Part shown: piece after piece, positions 7,263 to 14,949 of the stretch
Layout: every line of letters starts with the position of its first letter
Numbering within the stretch: position 1 is the first letter of the stretch
Assembly (NCBI GenBank): GCA_943326315.2
Contig: CALPSU020000022.1
Span: 1-16,015 of the forward strand
Origin: Chryseobacterium gleum
GTDB lineage: Bacteria; Bacteroidota; Bacteroidia; Flavobacteriales_D; Crocinitomicaceae
Direction of reading: 5' to 3'
DNA: 16,015 bases
The notes under the pieces: model-generated
What the model saw: only the letters and a program-made list of their open reading frames with translations
Told to the model about the DNA's origin: nothing
The model's database searches: none
Translations under genes and position numbers: made by a program

Positions 7263-9143
7263 ATGAGAATTTTAATCGCGTTAACTTGTTTGTTTTTTAG
7301 CTTAAATATACTAGCTCAAAATTCAGAAGATTTCATTCCTAGGGATGCTGTTTCAGTATTCAGTATCAACAATATTTCTTTGCTGCAAAAAATATCAATG
7401 GACGATTTAGTTCAGTATGAATTTATGGAGGAAGTACAATCAGAATTATTTGATGGATCAACTTCTGGTAAAACATTGAAAGATGCTGGAATTGACTTCG
7501 GCCAAAAACTAAATGTATTTTATGGTAGAGGAATCGATCATGAGGTTTCTGGTTTTACATTTGGAATAAAAAATAAAGCGCAACTTTTTACAGTTTTTGA
7601 CGATTTTGATAAAATAGAAAGCTCAATTAAAGACATAGAATTTTACACTTCTCTATCTAATCATTTGATTATTAAAGGAAATGTTGGAATCTTAATGCGA
7701 GTTGAACCATTAATAGAAAAAGTTAACGAATATGCTGATTCTGCATGGATAGCACGAGGAAATAAATTACCTTCAGATGCAGATGTATTTGATGGGGAAA
7801 TCTTGGATAACTCTGATGTTATACTAGAGGAAGAAGAATTTGACGCTGAAAAAATTGATTCAATTACTCAAAACAATCCTGCCGCTGTACAAAGTGAATA
7901 CCCAATTGCAACAGAAGACCCGAATGAAAAAAACTTCAATGAATTTAAGGACAGTGTTTTACTAATTTTTCAAAGAAAATACTTAACTGAAATCTGTTTA
8001 GACTTATTTATAAAAGGTAATAATCTTAAAAAATCAGATGAAAAATTTGCAAATCAATTAACTCATAAAACCGAAGGTATATTCTATATGGATAATTCTA
8101 GAAATCTTAAAAAAGCACAAGGTTTTTGGTATTTTCAATCTATGTTTCCTGGATTATATACTGAAGTAACTGAATTATATTCAGGAAATGTAATCTTAGG
8201 CGATTTAGTATTAAATCCTACTTCTATCGAATTAAAGTTGGAATCTAACTATGGAGAAGTGTTGGGATCTATTTATCAAAAACTAAATCATTCAAAATTT
8301 GATAATTCAGTTCTAAAATATATTCACGAGGAAAGTCCTGCACATTTCACATACAATGTAAATTTACGTGAGGCATACGAACAAGCTTATAAAATAATTA
8401 CTCCAATCTTAGAAAAACAAAAAGATGCTAGAGTTTCTTCTTCCTTATTAACACTTGAATTATTTAATGATTTTGTAAATAAAGATGCATTATTTGGAAC
8501 TTACAAAGGGAGTATGTTTGGAACTTTTAATGGAATAAAGAAAGTAAAAACAAAAAAAATTGAATATATCTACGACGAAAAAACATTCGAATTTTCAGAA
8601 AAAGAAGTAGTTGGTGAAGAAGATATGCCATTATTCAGTTTTGGTCTTTCAACAGATAGAAAAGATATTCCTGAAAAAATATTAGGTCATATTTCTAGAC
8701 TTACATCTCAGTGTAAAAATTATGGAGATTACTGGAAATTTGACAATGCTATTTTAGAGTCAATTCCATTATATATGATCAACAAAAATGGACTATTCAT
8801 TTTTACAAATGACGAAGATTTAGCAATGAATCATTCTGATGGATATGGAAATGAATCAATTTCTGGATCTGCTGCAAGAAAAATTAAAAAAAGTGGATTT
8901 ATGTATGCTCATATTGATTGGAGTAAAACGATTCAGAAATTACCTCGAGAAATGTTTACAACAAAACAAAACGAAATGCTAGATGCTATGAGAGAAAAAA
9001 CTGGAATCATGGAATTAAACTCATCTAGTACTAGTAAACAAAAAACATCTTTTGACATCGTATACAACTTTAGCGATCAAGGAGGAAATCCAGGAAAATA
9101 TATTTTAGATTTAGTGAATAGTATTTACGTTCTTTCGAAATAA
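7263..9143 (+). CDS. Exported protein, DUF4836-like, function unknown
   Basis: A 626-residue protein starting MRILIALTCLFFSLNILAQ, a standard signal peptide. I chose the ATG at 7263 over an in-frame TTG six bases earlier. The mature N-terminus, EDFIPRDAVSVFSINNISLL followed by KTLKDAGIDFGQKLNVFYG, has the pattern of DUF4836 proteins of Bacteroidetes (IP.dA..v..in...Ll). This assignment rests on pattern recall only. A low-complexity acidic linker at about residues 170-230 (LEEEEFDAEKID, EDPNEKNFNEF) separates two larger regions. No other membrane segment is seen, so it is probably periplasmic. It lies between a lipoprotein gene and a membrane-anchored protein gene and is likely expressed with both. 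Confidence 0.72.
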   Translation: MRILIALTCLFFSLNILAQNSEDFIPRDAVSVFSINNISLLQKISMDDLVQYEFMEEVQSELFDGSTSGKTLKDAGIDFGQKLNVFYGRGIDHEVSGFTFGIKNKAQLFTVFDDFDKIESSIKDIEFYTSLSNHLIIKGNVGILMRVEPLIEKVNEYADSAWIARGNKLPSDADVFDGEILDNSDVILEEEEFDAEKIDSITQNNPAAVQSEYPIATEDPNEKNFNEFKDSVLLIFQRKYLTEICLDLFIKGNNLKKSDEKFANQLTHKTEGIFYMDNSRNLKKAQGFWYFQSMFPGLYTEVTELYSGNVILGDLVLNPTSIELKLESNYGEVLGSIYQKLNHSKFDNSVLKYIHEESPAHFTYNVNLREAYEQAYKIITPILEKQKDARVSSSLLTLELFNDFVNKDALFGTYKGSMFGTFNGIKKVKTKKIEYIYDEKTFEFSEKEVVGEEDMPLFSFGLSTDRKDIPEKILGHISRLTSQCKNYGDYWKFDNAILESIPLYMINKNGLFIFTNDEDLAMNHSDGYGNESISGSAARKIKKSGFMYAHIDWSKTIQKLPREMFTTKQNEMLDAMREKTGIMELNSSSTSKQKTSFDIVYNFSDQGGNPGKYILDLVNSIYVLSK

Positions 9144-9165
9144 TATAAAGTTCTAAGAATCAAAA

Positions 9166-10494
9166 ATGTTTAGAAAAATTCTTTTCATATTAATTTTAGC
9201 TACAACTGTTGGTGGGTTTTTATACTTAAAACCTTATTTTAACGGACATAGTGAACAGCCTACTTTTGAAGATAGATTACCAAAAGCGGATTTCTTAGGT
9301 CGTTGTTTTTTATTAGACTTAGCCAGAGAAACTAGTGGTATGTTATTTTACAATAAAATACCATTTAGAGACTTTTTTACACAAGAATTTCTATTAAGTC
9401 AAGGTAAAAATTATGGTTTAAATTTTCAAAAACCGTTATATTTTTTCGCAAATGAAAATGGTAATTGGGGTTTAATGGTAGAAGTAACAGACAGTGCTAA
9501 AATTACTCCTGGTATTCAAAGATTAAGTAAATTATTAAGCTTAACTGACACTTTGATTTACGAGCAAAAAACCTACAAATTTGAAAATGAAAATGGCTAT
9601 TTAACCTACGATAAAAATTGGTTGTTTGTATACAAAGGATCACAATACACGAATGAATTAAAACAAATTTTATTTGCTAAAAAAGGAGGAGTTGCAAATT
9701 GTTGGAAAGATTTTTTAGCAGAAAAACAATTTAAAGATGAAAAACTAGTTATCTATTCCAATTGGAAAAAACTGAAAAAACACGGAGTTGAAACTGCACT
9801 TTTTGCACATAACAGCGATTCTTCTAGTTTTAGTTTACTTAGCTATATTCGAAATAAGAAAGCGTTAAATATCAAAATGAAAAAAACCGGTATTGGATGG
9901 GATGCAAAAGGAAATACTAAAAAACAAGTAGGGATACATTTAGATATTTCTAAATTAAGACAAGACCAAAACGATCCTATATATAAATACTTAATTAAGA
10001 TCGGTAAAAAAATAAGTTTCCCGACAGCTGATTTTTTAAATGCATGGGAAGGTGATTTATCCTTCAAACAAGGAGGATCCAAGATCGTAAAAGAAACATT
10101 TGTTAAATCTGAGATGGATGACGAATTTAATGTTGTTGAAGTTAAAAGCACAAAAGATGTTCTAGTTCCAGGATTTTCACTCATGTTTTCGGTAAATAAA
10201 AATGGACCTTACTTTATCAATCGTTTATTTCAAAAAGGAATTTTAAGAAAAGATCAAAATAAATATAGATTTATTTCATCTCCACAACTTTCAATGATGC
10301 TGAAAGACGGTTATTATTACTTCTATTCTGGAGCTTTTCCCGAAAAAACAAAAGAAAGTCCTGAAAATCATGGGATTTGGTCTGAAAGAGGCACTAAAGT
10401 TGGTTTTAGCATAGATTCTTTAAGTTCCAATGAAATTTTTGGTACAATTCATATTCCAGTTGATCGAATCATACGAAGGGGTAAGTTTTTTTAG
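9166..10494 (+). CDS. Membrane-anchored protein of unknown function
   Basis: A 442-residue protein starting MFRKILFILILATTVGGFLY. The N-terminal hydrophobic stretch (about residues 5-22) has no clear cleavage site, so it probably stays as an inner-membrane anchor with the remainder in the periplasm. The start of the mature region, DRLPKADFLGRCFLLDLARE with later NYGLNFQKPLYFFANENGNW, parallels the opening of the 626-residue neighbour (a proline/acidic start, then an F.DF..N.qkplyff-type segment). The two may be distant relatives of similar architecture. It begins 22 bases after the neighbour's stop, so co-expression is likely. No catalytic motif was recognised. Confidence 0.72.
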   Translation: MFRKILFILILATTVGGFLYLKPYFNGHSEQPTFEDRLPKADFLGRCFLLDLARETSGMLFYNKIPFRDFFTQEFLLSQGKNYGLNFQKPLYFFANENGNWGLMVEVTDSAKITPGIQRLSKLLSLTDTLIYEQKTYKFENENGYLTYDKNWLFVYKGSQYTNELKQILFAKKGGVANCWKDFLAEKQFKDEKLVIYSNWKKLKKHGVETALFAHNSDSSSFSLLSYIRNKKALNIKMKKTGIGWDAKGNTKKQVGIHLDISKLRQDQNDPIYKYLIKIGKKISFPTADFLNAWEGDLSFKQGGSKIVKETFVKSEMDDEFNVVEVKSTKDVLVPGFSLMFSVNKNGPYFINRLFQKGILRKDQNKYRFISSPQLSMMLKDGYYYFYSGAFPEKTKESPENHGIWSERGTKVGFSIDSLSSNEIFGTIHIPVDRIIRRGKFF

Positions 10495-10503
10495 CTAGTT
10501 TCA

Positions 10504-10585
10504 AATTATTTTATTCACCTAATACCACATTTTCATAAATCATTAATTATTTTATGCACCTAATATCACATTTTCAAAAATCAAT
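10504..10585 (+). repeat. 41-bp imperfect tandem duplication spanning the CHAT gene start
   Basis: Positions 10504-10544 and 10545-10585 are two adjacent 41-base copies that differ at only four positions. In copy 2 the sequence TTTATGCACCTAATATCACA carries the start codon of the CHAT gene. In copy 1 the matching place reads TTTATTCACCTAATACCACA, so a single T/G difference decides the ATG. The period is not a multiple of three, so the first copy is out of frame with the gene. Confidence 0.9.
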
Positions 10586-13034
10586 AATCCTTTTGTTATT
10601 TCTTAGTCTTCCATTTTTAGGGAATACAAAAAGTTTAATAAAATCTAAAAAAGAGCAACTAAAAATTGCAGAAAAATTAATTGAAGATGGTTCAATCAAT
10701 ATTGCTTACCTACTTTTAGAAGACTTTTTAAAAACTAAAAGCTTATCAAAAGATGAAAAGTATAGAGTTTATAAAGATCTTGCAAAAATTTATTTGTATG
10801 AACAAGATTTAGTGAATTTTGAAAAACTAAATCGAAAAGCATTCGAATTAAAGAAAAACGAAGGAGAAATTTACAAAGGAATCTACTATGCTGAAAAGGC
10901 ATATTTTTGGCATTTTCTGACTTGGGGTGATAGCGCTGCTTATTACTCCAGTCGTTCGATGGAAATCATTCAACGTAATAGAAAAGATTTCTCTAAAATA
11001 GATGTAGCATTTGTCTATCAAGTTTATGGTGTTGGATTTTTGTATCGGAAAATTGATCCTACAATTAAACTAAAAGTACATCATGATTTACCTGTTTCAA
11101 GAATCTTAATGAACCAATGGTTTGATTCTGCTAAAGTTTACGAAAATAAATATCCGTTTCCATTTAGTTCAGATAAAGTAATGCTATACAGAGGTGTTGG
11201 CACAAGGTATTTAGATCTTGTATCTGGCTATAATTATAGAAATAAAGATTTTCAAAAATTAATGAACCAACAACAATGGTTTGCATATTCAAAAGCAATG
11301 GAATCTTATAATTTTACAGATAAATATATAATTAATCCTTTAAATTGGAATGATCTCATTTATACTAAATCGCTTATGGGATTAAATTACATGTGTATAG
11401 GTGAAAAGTTAAAGTCAAAGAAGCTTTTTAATTCTGTTTTGAGAAATTATTTGAAAGTATATAAATCATTTAAAAACAGTCCAAATTCTCAAGCTTTGTT
11501 AAACCTTTATTCTTATAAAATTATAAATGATGAATCATTGCCTTTTAATGACAAACAAACTAAAAATGATATAATAATATTAAATGATTTACGCAATAGT
11601 TGGTGGGCTTCGTTTAATCAAACAAAAGAATATAATTATGACACTTATAGTATATGTCCAAGTCATTATTTATTTAAATTGTACTTAAGAAGGTATTTTA
11701 TCAAAAGGAAAAAAATTGATTTAAAGTTTGCAACATCCCATTTATTGACCCAGATTTTAAATTTTCATTTTATAAATAAATATAATCGAACAAATAGTCA
11801 TCGACTAAACAATGCATTTTTAGAGTATTCAAAGTTAAAAAATGAAAATTTAAAAGTAAAAATCGGATATTTATTAATACAAAATCCACCTGGAGTTATA
11901 GAGGCACCAAAAGTTTCCATTTCTCATATTCAGAATCATCTCAATGAGAACGAATGCTTTTTAATATCTTGTTCTAGAAAATCTTTTGATGATTCTTATA
12001 AAATCATTATTACTAGAAATAACATATCTATTGTGAAAGCTAAAAATGATATGAATTATACTTTGATTGATTATGATACACTATCATTTAAAAATTATAA
12101 AAAACATGCTTTTCAGCAATACAATGACAAAATAAAATCCGTTCTTAATTGTAATAAATCTATTAACAAAATATATGTTATGTATTCTGATTATTCGAAT
12201 TATTCAAATATGATTAGAGATACATTGGGTAAAAATTATGATCAATTAAATTATCTTGGAAAAGATGTTCAATTTGTTACATTATATGATCCGGTTGAAT
12301 TTTTTACAAGAAATAAAATTAGCACTAATAATAAGCTTCAATTTATTAAACTGAATAATAATCAATTAAGTAAACTACCATTCATTGAACAATTATCAAC
12401 TAAAAGATTTAATCCATTAGTATCTTCAAAATTAACATTTCAAGGGAATCTTTCAGATTTACTAGTTTCGCGTGGTATTTTACATCTATTTGGGCATGGC
12501 GGTTTAATCTTAAATAAGGATTCTGGCTCTACAAATATAGAATTGCCGTATGAATCAGATTTAACGGATAGTAGTATTTCAAAAATCAACAGCGATCAAA
12601 TTGTAAATAGTTCATTAATTGTATTAAATAATTGTTTTTCCGGTTTTAATAGCAATGTTAGCTCGAGAGAATATGATCGAGGTATTTATTTGAAATTACT
12701 CAATAATGGAGCTTTAAATCTTATTGTTAGCCCAATAAAAACAGACGATGAATGTTCCTCTAAAATCTTCAACTTTTTTTATAAAAACATTGCTAAAGGA
12801 GAAACAACCGACGACGCTCTTTACCATGCCCAACTTTCGTATTTAAATACAAATAAAGGAATTATGGCACATCCTAAATTTTGGTCACCATATAGATTGA
12901 TTACAAATTATAGATTTCCTATATCTTCAAACATTGAAAATGAAAATAATATCTTGATTTATATTATTTTCATTTTCGGACTTTTTATTATTTCGATTCT
13001 AATGCACTTACATGTTCAAATGAAGCATTTTTAA
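10554..13034 (+). CDS. Exported TPR-like/CHAT domain protein (caspase-like peptidase family) with C-terminal membrane helix
   Basis: An 826-residue protein. Residues 1-26 form a signal peptide (FQKSIILLLFLSLPFLGNTK). Residues about 30-400 are helical and TPR-like (KEQLKIAEKLIEDGSINIAY...), probably a binding surface. Residues about 490-790 are a CHAT domain: ILHLFGHGG with His648 and VLNNCFSG with Cys694 give the caspase-like dyad, and the stretch between SPIKTDDECSSKIFNFFY and TTDDALYHAQLSYL is typical of the family C-terminus. A membrane helix at about 799-816 (LIYIIFIFGLFIISIL) would anchor the exported protein. CHAT peptidases cut protein partners; the partner here is unknown. Its 3' end overlaps the 3' end of the convergent anti-sigma-like gene by 47 bp. 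The start ATG lies in a tandem duplication. Confidence 0.85.
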   Translation: MHLISHFQKSIILLLFLSLPFLGNTKSLIKSKKEQLKIAEKLIEDGSINIAYLLLEDFLKTKSLSKDEKYRVYKDLAKIYLYEQDLVNFEKLNRKAFELKKNEGEIYKGIYYAEKAYFWHFLTWGDSAAYYSSRSMEIIQRNRKDFSKIDVAFVYQVYGVGFLYRKIDPTIKLKVHHDLPVSRILMNQWFDSAKVYENKYPFPFSSDKVMLYRGVGTRYLDLVSGYNYRNKDFQKLMNQQQWFAYSKAMESYNFTDKYIINPLNWNDLIYTKSLMGLNYMCIGEKLKSKKLFNSVLRNYLKVYKSFKNSPNSQALLNLYSYKIINDESLPFNDKQTKNDIIILNDLRNSWWASFNQTKEYNYDTYSICPSHYLFKLYLRRYFIKRKKIDLKFATSHLLTQILNFHFINKYNRTNSHRLNNAFLEYSKLKNENLKVKIGYLLIQNPPGVIEAPKVSISHIQNHLNENECFLISCSRKSFDDSYKIIITRNNISIVKAKNDMNYTLIDYDTLSFKNYKKHAFQQYNDKIKSVLNCNKSINKIYVMYSDYSNYSNMIRDTLGKNYDQLNYLGKDVQFVTLYDPVEFFTRNKISTNNKLQFIKLNNNQLSKLPFIEQLSTKRFNPLVSSKLTFQGNLSDLLVSRGILHLFGHGGLILNKDSGSTNIELPYESDLTDSSISKINSDQIVNSSLIVLNNCFSGFNSNVSSREYDRGIYLKLLNNGALNLIVSPIKTDDECSSKIFNFFYKNIAKGETTDDALYHAQLSYLNTNKGIMAHPKFWSPYRLITNYRFPISSNIENENNILIYIIFIFGLFIISILMHLHVQMKHF

Positions 13035-13704
13035 CATCTATATCGTTTGAGATTAGTAAGGATTTGAAAATATTTTTTGCTTCAATATTCTCCCCTTTTT
13101 GAAAAGCAATTCTTCCTAGATAATAGTTTGAACGATCTTTAAAAACAGACGAAGAAACAGCAATTTCATCAAGTTTTTCTTTTGCTAAAACTAACTTATT
13201 TAAATCGTAATTTACGATTCCCGAAAAATAAATTAAGGTGTCATTTTGAGGAAATAAAACCAATGCTTTTTCTATTTTTTCATTTGCACCTAAATAATTT
13301 TTAGTTTTGTATTCAAACATAATATCTTCCCAATTTGTTAGCTTTTCGGTAGACATATAATTGGTTAAACCAGGCTCCTCAAACTGATGTGATAAAGATG
13401 CAACTTTATCTTCCCTAATACATAAAAATATACTTGCACCTAATAAAATAATAAAAACAGCTGCATATTTTAGACAAGTTGTAATTTGAATCTTCTTTTT
13501 TAATGGGAATAATGTTTTTGATTTACTCTCTTTTAAATATTTTTTAATTTTGGTACAATCCCCATTATTTAAATCGTATAATACTAAAAACCCTTCCGTT
13601 TCTTCAGTAATATTTTTTGAAAGCTTAATAAGCTCTATTTTTTGTTTTAAGGCAGAAGGATTTTCTAAAAGGTCAATTAATTGATTTAATTCAGAATTTT
13701 CCAT
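12988..13704 (-). CDS. Membrane-spanning TPR protein, probable anti-sigma factor
   Basis: A 238-residue protein from the ATG at 13704; a TTG at 13731 would add nine residues and lengthen the overlap with the sigma gene, so I prefer the ATG. Residues 1-78 are hydrophilic and end in a basic stretch (KSKTLFPLKKKIQ), then a single membrane helix at about 79-96 (YAAVFIILLGASIFLCI). This predicts N-terminus in the cytoplasm and C-terminus in the periplasm. The C-terminal part has a EEPGLTNYM motif and two or three TPR-like helix pairs (NYYLGRIAFQKGENIEAKNIFKSL is the clearest). Overlap by 19 bases with an ECF sigma gene and the one-helix topology suggest an anti-sigma role, which is inference. No zinc-finger anti-sigma motif is present. 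Its gene ends inside the convergent CHAT gene. Confidence 0.8.
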   Translation of the reverse strand: MENSELNQLIDLLENPSALKQKIELIKLSKNITEETEGFLVLYDLNNGDCTKIKKYLKESKSKTLFPLKKKIQITTCLKYAAVFIILLGASIFLCIREDKVASLSHQFEEPGLTNYMSTEKLTNWEDIMFEYKTKNYLGANEKIEKALVLFPQNDTLIYFSGIVNYDLNKLVLAKEKLDEIAVSSSVFKDRSNYYLGRIAFQKGENIEAKNIFKSLLISNDIDVKNASFEHVSALESK

Positions 13705-14237
13705 AAGACTAAAAGTATTAAATTTTTCCAAAAATAAACTAGTTTTTTTCGAGACAAGCTCAATTTATTTCGAACTGTTTTTTCTGAATAATTGAATTTT
13801 TCACCAATTTCTTGATTTTTGTAACCATCTAAATGAAGTAAAATTAACTGTTTCTCTTTTTCATTTAAATGAGAAATACATTGTTGAGTGAATTCTTCAT
13901 AAATATATGCTATTTCTATTTTTGTTGTTTGATTTTTTATCCAATCATTTCCTAATTTATCGCGATTAGTTTTTATTCTAATTGCATCAATAGACTTATT
14001 TTTAATTATTACGGTTAAAAACGCTTTTACTTCTCTTACTTCTTTCCATTTTGTAGATCTATCTTCTAAACTAGATTCTAATAAAGTAGTAAATAATTCA
14101 GAAATAATGTCATTAGAAATTTCTGAATCATGGGTATATTTTAAAGAAATAAATAATAAAGGTTGAAATAAAGTTTCATACAAACCAGCTAAAGCGATAT
14201 TATTACCTTTTACAAATTCACTCCATTTATCCTTCAT
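13686..14237 (-). CDS. ECF-type RNA polymerase sigma factor
   Basis: A 183-residue sigma-70 family protein of the extracytoplasmic-function group, which directs RNA polymerase to a small set of promoters. Region 2 covers about residues 1-90, with SEISNDIISELFTTLLES and FLTVIIKNKSIDAIRIK. Region 4 covers about 118-167, with LNEKEKQLILLHLDGYKNQEIG followed by the helix-turn-helix FNYSEKTVRNKLSLSRKKL. The region 1.1/3 domains of primary sigmas are absent. The last 16 residues (YFWKNLILLVLWKILN) form an unusual hydrophobic tail. The start is ATG 14237. The gene overlaps the downstream membrane TPR gene by 19 bases, a common sigma/anti-sigma arrangement. Confidence 0.9.
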   Translation of the reverse strand: MKDKWSEFVKGNNIALAGLYETLFQPLLFISLKYTHDSEISNDIISELFTTLLESSLEDRSTKWKEVREVKAFLTVIIKNKSIDAIRIKTNRDKLGNDWIKNQTTKIEIAYIYEEFTQQCISHLNEKEKQLILLHLDGYKNQEIGEKFNYSEKTVRNKLSLSRKKLVYFWKNLILLVLWKILN

Positions 14238-14244
14238 CTGAAGG

Positions 14245-14252
14245 TAAAGTTA
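14245..14252 (-). promoter_or_regulatory. Possible -7 box of the sigma/anti-sigma operon
   Basis: The minus strand reads TAACTTTA, one mismatch from TAnnTTTG, seven bases before the sigma ATG. Use of this box would give a leaderless or nearly leaderless mRNA. It is a weak call, as AT-rich sequence produces such matches by chance. Confidence 0.25.
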
Positions 14253-14308
14253 CATTTAATATACTAAAATTATTTCTTTAATTATAAAATATTTTCTTAA
14301 AAAAAATA

Positions 14309-14346
14309 ACTGAACTTATATTTCATAAAGAGCAAGTTAATTTGTA
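14309..14346 (+). promoter_or_regulatory. Bipartite element, copy A, upstream of the first mini-HTH gene
   Basis: ACTGAACTTATATTTCA (14309-14325), ten bases, then GTTAATTTGTA (14336-14346). The same two blocks with the same spacing and orientation recur at 14950-14987. The 3' block contains TAATTTG, close to the Bacteroidetes -7 box, and the 5' block contains TGAAC, resembling an ECF -35 element. A promoter or regulator site is the best reading. It lies 85 bases before the HTH gene. Confidence 0.55.
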
Positions 14347-14356
14347 CAGTTAAATT

Positions 14357-14376
14357 ATACTGATAAATCTCAGTAT
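14357..14376. promoter_or_regulatory. Inverted repeat between the sigma operon and the mini-HTH gene
   Basis: ATACTGA, six bases (TAAATC), TCAGTAT: perfect 7-base arms. It starts ten bases after copy A of the bipartite element, so it would lie at or just after the start of a transcript made there. It could be an operator for the HTH proteins or a small 5' leader hairpin; the sequence alone does not decide. Confidence 0.4.
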
Positions 14377-14431
14377 TAAAATTGATAAAGGACATTTTAA
14401 TAAGTTGCTCGACATCATCTAAATAACTCAT

Positions 14432-14665
14432 ATGAATCTTGTAAAAATTAAACATTTTATTCACCTAGTTGAAAAACAAAGAACAGGAAATGCTAAAACT
14501 GCTGCAGAAAAAATTGGCATTTCGGAGAGAATGATCTTTAATTATGTAAATATTTTGAAGACTCAATTGAATGCACCAATAAATTACAACCGAAACAAAC
14601 AAACTTTTGTATTTAATGAAAATGGAGGTTTTATTTGGAAGTGGGTACCTGAAGATGAATGTTAA
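14432..14665 (+). CDS. Mini helix-turn-helix protein, first of a tandem pair
   Basis: A 77-residue protein that is almost only a DNA-binding domain. The helix-turn-helix is at about residues 21-46 (AKTAAEKIGISERMIFNYVN), followed by LKTQLNAPINYNRNKQTFVF, a wing-like stretch seen in small HTH_11-type proteins of Bacteroidetes. There is no effector domain. It shares ISERMI, LKT, NAPI, ENG and surrounding pattern with the next gene, so the two are tandem paralogs. It is divergent from the sigma-factor gene with 194 bases between them. Its target is unknown; self-regulation or regulation of a short neighbouring transcript is possible. Confidence 0.75.
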   Translation: MNLVKIKHFIHLVEKQRTGNAKTAAEKIGISERMIFNYVNILKTQLNAPINYNRNKQTFVFNENGGFIWKWVPEDEC

Positions 14666-14700
14666 TGTTTTACATAGTATAATTTGTTGAATTGTATAAT

Positions 14701-14922
14701 ATGAATATTGAAATAGTACAGACATTGTTGATTATAATTAAAGAAGAGAATTCTGGAACACCTGCAAATTTAGCTTCTAAATTAAATATTTCTGAAAGAA
14801 TGATTTATAAATACATAGACTTTTTAAAGACAGAATTTAACGCACCTATTAAGTACTGCCGTAAAAAAAAATCTTACAAATTTTCAGAAAATGGAAGCAT
14901 CGACTTGTTATGGAAAGAATAA
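14701..14922 (+). CDS. Mini helix-turn-helix protein, second of a tandem pair
   Basis: A 73-residue paralog of the preceding gene, starting at ATG 14701 (a TTG nine bases upstream is in frame but less likely). The helix-turn-helix is at about residues 20-43 (TPANLASKLNISERMIYKYI), followed by FLKTEFNAPIKYCRKKKSYK and ENG. The family pattern G(T/N)..(N/T)(L/A)A.K(L/I).ISERMI is shared with the first copy. The gap between the two genes is 35 bases, so they are probably on one transcript. Proteins of this size in Bacteroidetes often sit near short peptide genes; none with a clear start was found here. Confidence 0.73.
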   Translation: MNIEIVQTLLIIIKEENSGTPANLASKLNISERMIYKYIDFLKTEFNAPIKYCRKKKSYKFSENGSIDLLWKE

Positions 14923-14949
14923 ATGAAAGTTTATCGATGAAATAAGCAT

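Noticed and set aside
9843..10184. 113-codon minus-strand open frame inside the 442-residue protein gene
   Set aside because: It is a shadow of the plus-strand gene, without promoter or family resemblance.
14465..14725. 86-codon minus-strand open frame across both mini-HTH genes
   Set aside because: The plus-strand frames are paralogous HTH proteins; the opposite frame has a composition typical of chance AT-rich translation.
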